A stretch of 64,000 nucleotides of DNA from Paracoccus sp041927875. GTDB lineage: Bacteria > Pseudomonadota > Alphaproteobacteria > Rhodobacterales > Rhodobacteraceae. Under the pieces are notes generated by a model. The model worked only from the letters and a program-made list of their open reading frames with translations, searched no databases and was not told the DNA's origin. Both the position numbers and the translations under genes were made by a program. Shown here piece by piece: positions 31,062 to 40,374 of the stretch (the first letter of the stretch is position 1; the number at the start of each line of letters is the position of its first letter). The stretch lies in the NCBI RefSeq assembly GCF_041927875.1, contig NZ_JBHFHN010000001.1. One strand, written 5' to 3'.

Positions 31062-33872
31062 ATGACCGCCCCTGACCAGCCCGTGTTCGACCGTGGCACG
31101 CATCTGCATCTGATCGACGGATCGGCCTATATCTTTCGCGCCTATCACGCGCTGCCGCCGTTGACGCGGGCCTCGGACGGGCTGCCGGTGGGGGCGGTGT
31201 CGGGCTTTTGCAACATGATCGCGCGCTATGTCGAAGGGGCCAGCGGGGCAGACGTGCCGACCCATGCGGCGGTGATCTTTGACCATTCCAGCCACACGTT
31301 CCGCAACGATCTTTACACCAGTTACAAGGCCAACCGCCCCGAGCCTCCCGAGGATCTGCGCCCGCAATTCCCGCTGGTGCGCGAGGCGACGCGGGCCTTT
31401 AACCTGGCCTGTCTTGAGCAGGAGGGGGTCGAGGCCGATGACATCATCGCCACCCTGGCGCGGCAGGTGCGCGAAGCGGGCGGGCGGGTGACGATCATCA
31501 GTTCCGACAAGGATCTGATGCAGCTTGTCGGCGGCGGGGTCGAGATGCTGGACCCGATGAAGGCCAAGCGCATCGGCGTCGAGGAGGTCGAGGAAAAGTT
31601 CGGCGTCGGTCCCGACCGGGTGGTCGATGTGCAGGCCCTTGCCGGGGATTCGGTCGACAACGTGCCCGGCGCGCCCGGCATCGGGATCAAGACCGCCGCG
31701 CTGCTGATCCAGGAGTTCGGCGATCTGGACAGCCTGCTGGCACGCGCAAGCGAGATCAGCCAGCCCAAGCGCCGCCAGACTCTGATCGATCATGCCGACC
31801 AGATCCGGCTGTCGCGCGATCTGGTGCGGCTGAAGGATGACGTCGCCATGGAGGTGACCCCGGCCGAGCTGGAGGTGCGCGCCCCCGATCCCGACACCGT
31901 GCTGGGCTTTCTGGCGCGGATGGAGTTTCGCACCCTGACCAACCGGCTGGCCGCGCGGCTGGGAACCGCCGCGCCGCCCGTGTCCGAGGCCGCGCCCGCT
32001 GCCGAAGCTGCGCGCCCGGCGCTGCCCGCCATCGATACATCCGCCTATCGCGCGATCCGTGACGGCGATGATCTGCGCGACTGGCTGGCGGTTGCGGTTC
32101 AGCGCGGCGTGCTGGCGGTCGATACCGAGACCACAAGCCTGGATGAGATGCGCGCCGATCTGGTCGGCATCAGCCTGTGCCGCGCACCCGGCGAGGCGGT
32201 CTATATCCCCTTGGGCCACCGCGAGGGCGGGGGCGATCTGTTCTCATCCGACACGCTGGCCGATGGGCAGATGCCGATGGATCAGGCGCTGGCGATCCTG
32301 CGCCCGGTGCTTGAGGACGCGGCGATCCTGAAGATCGGCCAGAACATGAAATACGACATGAAGATCCTGGCCCGCCACGGGATCCGCCTTGCCCCGATCG
32401 ATGACACGATGCTGATGTCCTACGCGCTGAACGCGGGGCGGCATGGGCATGGGATGGACCAGTTGGCGGAAAGCTATCTGGATCACAAATGCATTCCGAT
32501 TAAGGACTTGCTGGGGTCCGGCAAGGCGCAGATCACGTTCGACCGGGTGCCTGTCGACCGCGCCGTGCCCTATGCCGCCGAGGATGCCGATGTGACCTTC
32601 CGGCTGTGGCTGGCCTTCCGCGACGAGCTGTCCCGCGCCGGTGTTGCCACTGTCTATCAGACGCTGGAACGCCCGCTGGTGCCGGTTCTGGCCGATATGG
32701 AGATGACCGGCATCCGCCTGGACCCCGCGCATCTGTCGCGCATGTCGGGCGTGTTCGCGCAGCAGATGGCCGGGCTTGAGGCCGAGATCGAGGGCCTGGC
32801 CGGCCAGCCCTTCAACGTCGCCAGCCCCAAGCAACTGGGCGAGATCCTGTTTGACAAGATGGGCCTGCCCGGCGGCGAAAAGGGCAAGACCGGGGCGTAT
32901 TCGACCAGTGCCGACGTGCTGGAGGATCTGGCCGCCGAGGGCCACGACCTGCCCGCCCGCGTGCTGGACTGGCGCCAGATCGCCAAGCTGAAATCGACCT
33001 ATACCGATGCGCTGCAAACCCATGTGAACCCTGATACGGGCCGCGTCCATACCAGCTATTCCATCGCCGGTGCGCAGACCGGGCGGCTGGCCTCGACCGA
33101 TCCGAACCTGCAAAACATCCCTGTGCGCAGCGAGGAAGGCCGCCGCATCCGCGAGGCCTTCATCGCCGGTCCGGGGCGGCGCATCGTCAGTCTGGATTAC
33201 AGCCAGATCGAATTGCGCATCCTGGCCCATGTCGCCGACATCCCGGCGCTGAAACAGGCCTTCCGCGACGGCATCGACATTCACGCGATGACCGCCAGCC
33301 AGATGTTCGGCGTCCCGGTTGAGGGGATGCCCGCCGTCATCCGCCGCCGCGCCAAGGCGATCAACTTTGGAGTCATCTACGGCATTTCGGGCTTTGGCCT
33401 GGCGCGCAACCTGCGCATCCCGCGCGCCGAGGCGCAGGCCTTCATCGACACCTATTTCGAGCGTTTCCCCGAAATCCGCCGCTATATGGACGACACCGTG
33501 GCCTTTGCGCGCGAACATGGCTTTGTGCAGACGATCTTCGGGCGACGCATCCACACGCCCGGCATCCGCGACAAGGGGCCGGGTGCGGGCAATGCCCGGC
33601 GCGCCGCGATCAACGCCCCGATCCAGGGCGCGGCAGCCGACATCATCCGTCGCGCGATGATCCGCATTCCGGCCGCGATTGCCGACCTGCCCGCGCAGAT
33701 GCTGCTGCAAGTCCATGACGAACTGGTGTTCGAGGTCGATGAAGGCGCGGTCGATGCCCTGATCGCCGCCGCCGGCCGCGTGATGGAGGGTGCCGCCGCG
33801 CCCGCCGTGCATCTGTCGGTTCCGCTGGAGGTGGAGGCCGGATCGGGCGCCAACTGGGCCGAGGCACATTGA
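31062..33872 (+). CDS. polA: DNA polymerase I
   Basis: A 936-residue repair and Okazaki-fragment polymerase. It has an N-terminal 5'-3' exonuclease (HLIDGSAYIFRAYHALPP; GVEADDIIATLA), a 3'-5' exonuclease domain with the acidic site retained (LAVDTETTSLDEM near residue 350) and a family A polymerase domain (DYSQIELRILAHVA; RRRAKAINFGVIYGISGFGL; LLQVHDELVFEV). Proofreading residues are present, unlike in many polymerase I homologs. ATG 31062 is used; an ATG three codons upstream (31053) is also possible. Confidence 0.96.
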   Translation: MTAPDQPVFDRGTHLHLIDGSAYIFRAYHALPPLTRASDGLPVGAVSGFCNMIARYVEGASGADVPTHAAVIFDHSSHTFRNDLYTSYKANRPEPPEDLRPQFPLVREATRAFNLACLEQEGVEADDIIATLARQVREAGGRVTIISSDKDLMQLVGGGVEMLDPMKAKRIGVEEVEEKFGVGPDRVVDVQALAGDSVDNVPGAPGIGIKTAALLIQEFGDLDSLLARASEISQPKRRQTLIDHADQIRLSRDLVRLKDDVAMEVTPAELEVRAPDPDTVLGFLARMEFRTLTNRLAARLGTAAPPVSEAAPAAEAARPALPAIDTSAYRAIRDGDDLRDWLAVAVQRGVLAVDTETTSLDEMRADLVGISLCRAPGEAVYIPLGHREGGGDLFSSDTLADGQMPMDQALAILRPVLEDAAILKIGQNMKYDMKILARHGIRLAPIDDTMLMSYALNAGRHGHGMDQLAESYLDHKCIPIKDLLGSGKAQITFDRVPVDRAVPYAAEDADVTFRLWLAFRDELSRAGVATVYQTLERPLVPVLADMEMTGIRLDPAHLSRMSGVFAQQMAGLEAEIEGLAGQPFNVASPKQLGEILFDKMGLPGGEKGKTGAYSTSADVLEDLAAEGHDLPARVLDWRQIAKLKSTYTDALQTHVNPDTGRVHTSYSIAGAQTGRLASTDPNLQNIPVRSEEGRRIREAFIAGPGRRIVSLDYSQIELRILAHVADIPALKQAFRDGIDIHAMTASQMFGVPVEGMPAVIRRRAKAINFGVIYGISGFGLARNLRIPRAEAQAFIDTYFERFPEIRRYMDDTVAFAREHGFVQTIFGRRIHTPGIRDKGPGAGNARRAAINAPIQGAAADIIRRAMIRIPAAIADLPAQMLLQVHDELVFEVDEGAVDALIAAAGRVMEGAAAPAVHLSVPLEVEAGSGANWAEAH

Positions 33873-33946
33873 CGCGCTTCCCCGGCCTGCCGCGCTGGTT
33901 TAGGCTGGGCTGAAATTGGCGGGCATGGCCCGATGGAGTAGCGGAC

Positions 33947-34912
33947 ATGTCGCAGCATCAACATCAGGATCATGACCACGGCGCGCATGACCATGGCGCG
34001 CATGGCCACAGCCATGCCGGCCACAGTCATGCGGTGCCCGACAGCGACCGGCTGATCCTGCTGGCGGTCGTCATCAACCTTGCGCTGACCGTGGCGCAGG
34101 TGCTGGGCGGCTGGATCGCCGATTCCATGGCGCTGATCGCCGATGGCGTCCACAACCTGTCCGACGCGATGGCGCTGGTGCTGGCCTTCGGAGCCCGCCG
34201 CCTGTCGCGCCGCGCGGCGAGTGCCGCGATGAGCTTTGGCTGGCGCCGGGCCGAGACCCTGGCCGCGCTGGTCAACTATCTGACGCTGATTGGCATCTCT
34301 GTCTGGCTGATCATCGAGGCCGCCGGACGCCTGACCGCGCCCCCCGAGGTCGCGGGCGGCATGGTGATGGCGCTGGCGGGCCTCGCGCTGGTGATCGACA
34401 TCGCCACCGCCGCGCTGATCTTTGGCCAGGCGCGCGACAGCCAGAACATCCGCGCGGCGTTTCTGCACAATCTGGCGGATGCCGGGGCCTCGGTCGCCGT
34501 GCTGATCGGCGGCGCGGTGATCTGGGCCTGGGGCTGGCATCTGGCGGATCCGCTGCTGACGATGCTGATCTCGGTCGTCATTCTGGCCCATGTCGCGGGT
34601 GATCTGCCGGGCGTCTGGCGCATCCTGATGCTGGCCGCGCCGCCGGGCCTTGACGCCGCCCGCGTCAGCGCCGCCATCGCCGCCGTGCCGGGCGTGATCG
34701 GCAGCCACCACCTGCATCTGTGGATGATCGACGAAAAGACCGCCGCCGTGCAGGCTCATGTCGTGATCGCCCCCGGCACCGACCCCGCGCCCATCCTGCG
34801 CCAGATCAAGACCCGCCTGGCCCAGGATTTCGCCCTGCACCACGCCACGCTTGAGGTCGAGACCGAGGCGGGCGGCTGCGCCGATCCGCAAGGCGGGTGT
34901 GTCAGCGCCTGA
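33947..34912 (+). CDS. Cation diffusion facilitator with His-rich N-terminus (CzcD/ZitB-like)
   Basis: A 321-residue six-helix inner-membrane metal exporter. The first 30 residues are a His/Asp-rich metal-binding tail (HQHQDHDHGAHDHGAHGHSH). The transport-site motifs SMALIADGVHNLSDAMAL (helix 2) and FLHNLADAGASVAV (helix 5) have the HxxxD/DxxxD patterns of the Zn2+ group. The cytoplasmic domain includes SHHLHLWMIDEKTA. It ends GGCADPQGGCVSA, two Cys that might also bind metal. Zinc or cadmium export is the likely role. Followed by a 2.2-kb gene-free repeat region. Confidence 0.9.
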   Translation: MSQHQHQDHDHGAHDHGAHGHSHAGHSHAVPDSDRLILLAVVINLALTVAQVLGGWIADSMALIADGVHNLSDAMALVLAFGARRLSRRAASAAMSFGWRRAETLAALVNYLTLIGISVWLIIEAAGRLTAPPEVAGGMVMALAGLALVIDIATAALIFGQARDSQNIRAAFLHNLADAGASVAVLIGGAVIWAWGWHLADPLLTMLISVVILAHVAGDLPGVWRILMLAAPPGLDAARVSAAIAAVPGVIGSHHLHLWMIDEKTAAVQAHVVIAPGTDPAPILRQIKTRLAQDFALHHATLEVETEAGGCADPQGGCVSA

Positions 34913-35346
34913 CCGGGGTGCGGGGGCAGCCCGCGCCGGGTCAGCCTGCAAGGACGGCTTGGCCCACCGGGGTTTGGATCGCCGCAAGGCGGCTGATCTC
35001 GGTAGCTGAAGCAAGCTCAGCCGCTCGCCTGAGGCGCGCCGCCCTGCAAGGTGGCGCCAGATCGCCCCCTTGCGGAACTGGTGGGGCATGTGCCTGTCCA
35101 GGCGGCGCGGTCTGGGGCCGATCCGCACGGCCAGGGTTTCGGCGGTCCGGCGTAAGCACTGGCTCAGCGCGTCAGGCGGCGCAGATACCATGTGGTTATC
35201 GTGCGCGCCGGCGGCCTCGGCCAAGCCCGACCCCAAGCGCCAGCCGACAGGCCGACGGGCCGCGACTGCATCCCGGACCGGACAAGGGCAGGCTGCAACC
35301 GGCTTTGCATGGGCCTTGCCTTGTGCCCCGCCGCCCGCGCGTGACG
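34913..35346. other. Gene-free stretch after the cation efflux gene
   Basis: This GC-rich segment starts the 2.2-kb gap between two convergent genes (ends at 34912 and 37114). Open frames exist on both strands but have Arg/Ala/Pro-rich compositions, no domains and no ribosome-binding sites. I see no transposase, tRNA or clear terminator. Confidence 0.5.
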
Positions 35347-35590
35347 ATGGGCGCGACGGTCGGGGGCAGTCCGACGCCCGTGAACATCGCCGCCCTCGCG
35401 CCGCTTGCGCCGCCGCCCATGTGCGTGACGGTGGGGGGCCGTCCGATGCCCCTGAACGTCGCCGCCGTGGCGCCACCGTCGCGCCGCCTGCGCTGCCGTC
35501 GCGCGCCCATGGGCGTGGCGAACGGGGGAAGTCCGACGATCCTGAAAGTCGCCGCCCTCGCGCCGTCTGCGCCGCGACCACTCGCCTGCC
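35347..35590 (+). repeat. Short degenerate tandem repeat, three units of about 72-90 bp
   Basis: Units are anchored on ATGGGCG/ATGTGCG at 35347, 35419 and 35509. Each continues into a GGGGG-rich run, GTCCGAYG and GTCGCCGCC near GGCGCC/CGCGCC. Spacings of 72 and 90 bp are both multiples of three, and all units stay in one forward frame (translated pattern xVGGSPTPLNVAALAP). That periodicity could mean a decayed repeat-protein gene, but the frame has no good start site. Confidence 0.5.
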
Positions 35591-35904
35591 GCCAAGCCGT
35601 GTAACGTCAGACTGACCGAGGATGGCGCATCACGCCCCGCGTTGGCAAGGCGGCGCCGGACGTGACGTCGCCTGCGCCGACCTGACGCACCCTTGGCCAG
35701 CGTAGCCCCGGGCAAGGCGCGTCATGCAGCGCCGGGGCGGGTTCCAGCCGCGGCGCGAGCCCGGCGACACCGCCCTGGCGCGACCTGGCCGGATCGGATG
35801 CCGCGGGGCCTGGTCGGCCCTGCCCACTCTTGGGCAGAACGCTGTGCCCCAACAACGACCGTAAGCCCCGCCCGCGCCTGTCAACCCGATGGGGGCGCAC
35901 GCAG

Positions 35905-36901
35905 CGCCCGCCTGCGGTGGCACCGGCTTCATCTGGCGCGACCTCTGCCCGATGATAACGGCCTCGCTGCGCGGGGCGTCGGCGGCACGGCCCTTTGACA
36001 AGATGTCCCCACCGGAGGGCCGCCACGCCGGGTGACAGTCTTCCGCCTGGAGCCTGCCATCCGCGCTGTGCAGTCGCCGGATCGGCTCGGGCTGACGGGG
36101 AGGGTGGGCCATTCATGCCATCCCATGCCCCTGCGTCCTGGCCGATGCCGTGCCCGCCCGCGGTGGCACCGGCTTCATCTGGCGCGACGTCTGCCTGATG
36201 ATAACGGCCTCGCTGCGCGCGGCGTCGGCGGCGCTGCCCTTTGACCAAGATGGCCCCACCGGAGGGACGCCACGCCGGGTGACACTCTTCCGCCTGGGGG
36301 CCGCCATCCGCGTTGTGCAGTCGCCGGATCGGCTCGGGCGGACGGGGAAGGTGGGCCATTGATGCCATCCCATGCGCCTGCGTCCCGGGCGGATGCCGTG
36401 CCCGCCTGCGGCGGAACCGACTTCATCTGGCGCGACGTCTGCCTGATGATAACGGCCTCGGTTGCGCGGAGCGTCGGCGGCACGGTCCTTTGACCAAGAT
36501 GGCCCCACCGGAAGGCCGCCACGCCGGGCGACAGTCTTCCGCCTGGAGCCTGCCATCCGCGCTGTGCAGTCGCCGGATCGGCTCGGGCTGACGGGGAGGG
36601 TGGGCCATTCATGCCATCCCATGCCCCTGCGTCCTGGCCGATGCCGTGCCCGCCCGCGGTGGCACCGGCTTCATCTGGCGCGACGTCTGCCAGATGATAA
36701 CGGCCTCGCTGCGCGCGGCGTCGGCGGCGCTGCCCTTTGACCAAGATGGCCCCACCGGAGGGACGCCACGCCGGGTGACACTCTTCCGCCTGGGGGCCGC
36801 CATCCGCGTTGTGCAGTCGCCGGATCGGCTCGGGCGGACGGGGAAGGTGGGCCATTGATGCCATCCCATGCGCCTGCGTCCCGGGCGGATGCCGTGCCCG
36901 C
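35905..36901. repeat. Tandem array of four 246-248-bp units in two alternating subtypes
   Basis: Units start near 35905, 36151, 36399 and 36647 (periods 246, 248, 248) and end with a few bases of a fifth copy. Every unit holds CTTCATCTGGCGCGAC, GATGATAACGGCCTCG, CACGCCGGG and CGCCGGATCGGCTCGGGC. Units 2 and 4 differ by a single base (T/A before the GATGATAACGG anchor). Units 1 and 3 share the second half of a different subtype. The 248-bp period is not a multiple of three, so this is not a repeat-protein gene; unit size and lack of short spacers exclude CRISPR. Confidence 0.85.
36034..36405. repeat. Segmental duplication, left copy (right copy 36530-36901)
   Basis: These 372 bp recur 496 bp to the right with, by eye, one substitution. 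The block covers the second half of unit 1 and all of unit 2 of the array, so the array grew by duplicating a two-unit segment recently. Right copy: 36530-36901, after which the sequence becomes unique (ATAAAGGCC). The remaining 36902-37113 shows no gene. Confidence 0.8.
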
Positions 36902-37113
36902 ATAAAGGCCGAGGTCTTCAACGGCCCCCGGTTCGCGGGGCCGAACGACAGGCAGGACCGCCCATGCTGCCGCCTGAGCGCCGGTGACTGTGCGGTGCTG
37001 CTGGCGCCTGCCGCGTTTCTACCCTTCGACATGCCCTCGATGGCCGGCCGCAGATGGCGGGGGTGCTTTGGCCATAGCCGTCGGATCCCATGCCCCGCAG
37101 CGGACGGCCACAG

Positions 37114-37881
37114 CTACCCTAGACCCCGCAGCGCCTGTTCGATCCAGCCAAGGCCGTCGCCCGTCACCGTGCGCGGGTTGTATTCGGCGGAAATCCAGCC
37201 CGCATAGCCGCTATCGCGGATGGCGCGCAGCAGGGTGGGGTAGTCGATGTCGGACGGGATCGGCTCGAACCGGCCCGGCGTTCCGGCGATCTGGATATGC
37301 ACCGCGCGGTGGCCATGCGCGGCCCAGACGGCAAGCGCGTCGCCGGTCAGCATCTGCGCGTGATAGGCGTCGAATTGCAGGCCCAGATTGGGGGCGCCAA
37401 CCTCATCCAGGATGGCGGCGGCCTGATCGAAATCGTTCAAGAAATAGCCCGGCATGTCATGGCCATTCAGCGGCTCGATCGTCAGGCTGCGGCGGGGCGC
37501 GCGGGCGGCGGCCCATTGCAGATTGGCGACATAGGTGGCGCGCGCGACCGAACCCGCCGCCTTGCCCGCCATGATGTGAATGTGGCGCGCCTTCAGCACA
37601 TCGGCAAAACGGCAGGCGCGGTCGAAATCGTGGCGAAACCGCGCCTCGGCCCCCGGCACGGCGGCAAAGCCACGCTCACCCCCCGTCCAGTTCGGGGGCG
37701 GGCAGTTCAGCAGCACGAACTCCAGCCCGGCCATCACCGTGGCCTTGCGCAGATCCTGTGCCGAATCCTCATAGGGAAACAGCATCTCGACCCCGGTGAA
37801 ACCAGAGGCTGCGGCGGCGGCAAAGCGTTCGGGGACCGGAAGTTCGGTGAACAGAAGCGACAGGTTGGCGGCAAGCTTCAC
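37114..37881 (-). CDS. hyi: Hydroxypyruvate isomerase family protein (AP endonuclease-like TIM barrel)
   Basis: A 255-residue xylose isomerase-like TIM-barrel enzyme. It starts KLAANLSLLFTELP with GFTGVEMLFPYE, and metal/substrate segments include HIMAGKA, LTIEPLNGHDMPGYFL, LGLQFDAYHAQ, HIQIAG and WISAEYNP. The pattern fits Hyi/OtnI proteins, which interconvert hydroxypyruvate and tartronate semialdehyde, or related sugar acids. The start is GTG at 37881, 2 nt after the upstream DUF1285 stop; the longer upstream reading overlaps that gene. No glyoxylate carboligase gene is adjacent. Confidence 0.82.
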   Translation of the reverse strand: MKLAANLSLLFTELPVPERFAAAAASGFTGVEMLFPYEDSAQDLRKATVMAGLEFVLLNCPPPNWTGGERGFAAVPGAEARFRHDFDRACRFADVLKARHIHIMAGKAAGSVARATYVANLQWAAARAPRRSLTIEPLNGHDMPGYFLNDFDQAAAILDEVGAPNLGLQFDAYHAQMLTGDALAVWAAHGHRAVHIQIAGTPGRFEPIPSDIDYPTLLRAIRDSGYAGWISAEYNPRTVTGDGLGWIEQALRGLG

Positions 37882-37883
37882 GA

Positions 37884-38438
37884 TCAGGCCCCCGGCCCGA
37901 TGTCGAAATCCGCCCCGCCCGAGGTGACCCACATCCGCCCGTCGCGGGGCAGGGCGATCTCGGCCAGGCGGTAGAAGGTCTTGCGGTCGATGCGCGCCCA
38001 TAGCCCGCGGCGGATGTGGATATAGGGGCGCGGCGTGCCGGTTTCGGCATCCTCATCCACGCGGATGGCGTGATCTGGCCCGGCGATCACCCGGTCGCCG
38101 ACATTGGTGACAAAGGCCAGCCCGTCCCCCTCGGCCGTCATGTCGACGGCGATGAAAGGCGCATCAGCCACCCGGATGCCGACCTTCTCGACCGGCGTGA
38201 CCAGATAGAACCGCCCATCCTCGACCTTCAGGATGGATGCGAACAGGCGCACCAAAGCCTCACGCCCGATGGGGGTTCCCAGATAGAACCAACTGCCATC
38301 AGACCGGATCTCGATATCCAGATCGCCGCAGAAGGGCGGGTTCCACAGATGCACGGGCGGCGGGCCTTTCGCGCCGGCCTGCGCGGCGGCGGCGGCCAGC
38401 CCATCGGCGGAGGGCGGGGTGTCGCGGGTCACGGTCAT
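37884..38438 (-). CDS. DUF1285 domain-containing protein
   Basis: A 184-residue soluble protein of the DUF1285 family: GDLDIEIRSDGSWFYLGTPIGREALVRLFASIL near residues 38-70, then YLVTPVEKVGIRVADAPFIAVDM. Function unknown. In Alphaproteobacteria this gene commonly sits next to MoxR–DUF58 clusters, as here, where it diverges from moxR across 83 nt. That suggests a shared, still undefined role. Confidence 0.82.
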   Translation of the reverse strand: MTVTRDTPPSADGLAAAAAQAGAKGPPPVHLWNPPFCGDLDIEIRSDGSWFYLGTPIGREALVRLFASILKVEDGRFYLVTPVEKVGIRVADAPFIAVDMTAEGDGLAFVTNVGDRVIAGPDHAIRVDEDAETGTPRPYIHIRRGLWARIDRKTFYRLAEIALPRDGRMWVTSGGADFDIGPGA

Positions 38439-38521
38439 GTGTCGAATGTCACTTTGCGATTGGTCACGGGCGGCTGATCTGTCTTTATACCTGACAGTAT
38501 AACGATGAAGGAAAGGTTGTC

Positions 38522-39529
38522 ATGACCAGCCTTGATGCAGAAAATCCCGTGCAATCGGCGGCGGCGCTGTCGGATCGGCTGACCGATGCCCGCGCCCAGA
38601 TCGCGCGGCGCTTCATCGGGCAGGAACAGGTGGTCGATCAGGCGCTGGCGGCGATCCTGTCGGGGGGCCATGCGCTGCTGGTCGGGCTGCCGGGCCTGGG
38701 CAAGACCATGCTGGTCGACACCCTGGCCCGCGTCATGGGCCTCGACAGCGCGCGCATCCAGTTCACCCCTGACCTGATGCCCGCCGACATCCTGGGGTCC
38801 GAGGTGTTGGAGACTGCAGCCGACGGCGCCCGCGCCTTTCGCTTTATCCCCGGCCCGATCTTCACCCAGCTTCTGATGGCCGATGAGATCAACCGCGCCA
38901 GCCCCCGCACCCAGTCCGCCCTGCTGCAAGCCATGCAGGAGCATGAGGTGACGGTGGCCGGCACCCATCACCCGCTGGGCCGGCCGTTTCACGTTCTGGC
39001 GACCCAGAACCCGCTGGATCAAGAGGGCACCTATCCGCTGCCCGAGGCGCAGCTTGACCGGTTTCTGGTGCAGATCGACGTGGGCTATCCCGACCGCGAC
39101 ACCGAACGCGCGATCCTGTTGGCCACGACCGGTGTGGCGCAGGATCAGCCGGTGGCGGTGTTCGACGCGCCGGGCCTGATCGCGGCGCAGGCTTTCGTGC
39201 GGCAGATGCCGGTCGGCGATCAGGTGCTGGGCGCGATCCTTGATCTGGTGCGGGCGGCGCGTCCGGGGCAGGCGGCGGCGCCCGACTGGCTGGCCGAGGC
39301 GCTCGCCTGGGGGCCGGGGCCGCGCGCCGCGCAGGCGCTGATGCTGACGGTGCGGGCGCGGGCCTTGCTGACCGGGCGGCTGGCGCCCGATCTGGGCGAT
39401 GTCGCGGCGCTGGCCCCGGCGGTGCTGCGGCACCGGATGGCTTTGTCCTTTGCCGCGCGGGCGCGCGGGCAGGATCTGGACGGCATCATCGCGCGGCTGA
39501 TGGCTGACCATCAGCTTGCCGCTGCATGA
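38522..39529 (+). CDS. moxR: MoxR family AAA+ ATPase
   Basis: A 335-residue cytosolic AAA+ chaperone-like ATPase. Walker A is GLPGLGKTML near residue 58, Walker B is LLMADEINRASPRTQSALL, and sensor 1 is VLATQNPLDQEGTYPLPEAQLDRF, with the MoxR-specific lid following. MoxR proteins act with VWA and DUF58 partners to mature or insert cofactors in target complexes. GGAAAGG precedes the ATG. The stop overlaps the DUF58 start as ATGA. Confidence 0.93.
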   Translation: MTSLDAENPVQSAAALSDRLTDARAQIARRFIGQEQVVDQALAAILSGGHALLVGLPGLGKTMLVDTLARVMGLDSARIQFTPDLMPADILGSEVLETAADGARAFRFIPGPIFTQLLMADEINRASPRTQSALLQAMQEHEVTVAGTHHPLGRPFHVLATQNPLDQEGTYPLPEAQLDRFLVQIDVGYPDRDTERAILLATTGVAQDQPVAVFDAPGLIAAQAFVRQMPVGDQVLGAILDLVRAARPGQAAAPDWLAEALAWGPGPRAAQALMLTVRARALLTGRLAPDLGDVAALAPAVLRHRMALSFAARARGQDLDGIIARLMADHQLAAA

Positions 39530-40374
39530 CCACCTCTGCCGCCGATCTGCGCCGCGGGGCCGAGGCCGCCGCCGCTGGCCTGCCCGCGTTGGTGATGGCC
39601 GCGCGGCATCTGGCGGCCAGCGTTGCGCCCGGCCTGCATGGCCGCCGCCGCGCCGGTGCGGGCGAGGATTTCTGGCAATATCGCCCCGCCCAGCCCGGTG
39701 ACAGCGCGCGCCAGATCGACTGGCGGCGCAGCGCGCGGGGCGATACCGCCTTCGTCCGCGACCGCGAGGCGCAGGCGGCGCAGACGCTGGCGATCTGGGT
39801 CGACCCGGCGGCGCGGATGGATTTCACCGCGGCGCCCGGACGCCCCACCAAGGCCGATCGCGCGCGCCTGCTGGCGCTGGCCGCCGCCGCGCTGGCGCTG
39901 CGCGGGGGGGAACGGGTGGCGCTGGCCGATCCCGGTGCGCGGCCCGGGCAGGGGCTGGCGCAACTGACGCCGCTGGCCGCCGGGTTGATCGACGTGCAGG
40001 CGGCCGCCCCGGCGCTGCCCACGCGCGGGCGCGCCCTGATCCTGTCGGACTTTCTGGGCGACCTCGCGCCCTTCGCCGCGATGCTGACCGATGCGGCGGA
40101 TCGCGCGGTCTCGGGCGTGCTGGTGCAGGTGCTGGACCCGGCCGAGGCCAGCTTCCCCTTTGCCGGGCGCACGATCCTTCATGAGGGCGGTCTGGCCCAT
40201 GACACCGCCCGCGCCGAGGGGTTGCGCGACCGCTATCTGGCGCGGCTGGCGGATCGGCGTGCCGAGCTGGCGGCGCTGGCGCAGGGCGCGGGTTGGCGGC
40301 TGGTCAGCCATGTCACCGACATGCCGCCCGCGCTGGCGCTGATGGCGCTGCATCAGGGTCTGGGGGCCGCATGA
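39526..40374 (+). CDS. DUF58 domain-containing protein
   Basis: A 282-residue protein with the DUF58 signature GEDFWQYRPAQPGDSARQIDWRRSARGDTAFVRDREAQAAQTLAIWVD (residues about 45-92), a truncated VWA-like fold that is the usual partner of MoxR. No transmembrane helix is obvious, unlike some DUF58 proteins. Overlaps by ATGA with moxR before it and the DUF4159 gene after it, so all are translationally coupled. Confidence 0.9.
   Translation: MTTSAADLRRGAEAAAAGLPALVMAARHLAASVAPGLHGRRRAGAGEDFWQYRPAQPGDSARQIDWRRSARGDTAFVRDREAQAAQTLAIWVDPAARMDFTAAPGRPTKADRARLLALAAAALALRGGERVALADPGARPGQGLAQLTPLAAGLIDVQAAAPALPTRGRALILSDFLGDLAPFAAMLTDAADRAVSGVLVQVLDPAEASFPFAGRTILHEGGLAHDTARAEGLRDRYLARLADRRAELAALAQGAGWRLVSHVTDMPPALALMALHQGLGAA

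Noticed and set aside
33482..35581. 699-residue minus-strand ORF covering the end of polA, the second cation efflux gene and the repeat gap
   Set aside because: It is antisense to two well-supported genes and Arg/Ala/Pro-rich over the gap; no family features.
35905..36901. CRISPR array
   Set aside because: Repeat units are about 248 bp with no short repeat/spacer alternation, and no cas genes are in the window.
36175..37032. 285-residue minus-strand ORF through the 248-bp array
   Set aside because: The unit length is not a multiple of three, so successive copies are read in different frames; this is not a repeat protein.
34913..37113. Remnant of an insertion sequence or integron in the gene-free gap
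   Set aside because: I found no transposase or integrase motifs, no terminal inverted repeats and no target duplication; the larger array is tandem rather than cassette-like.
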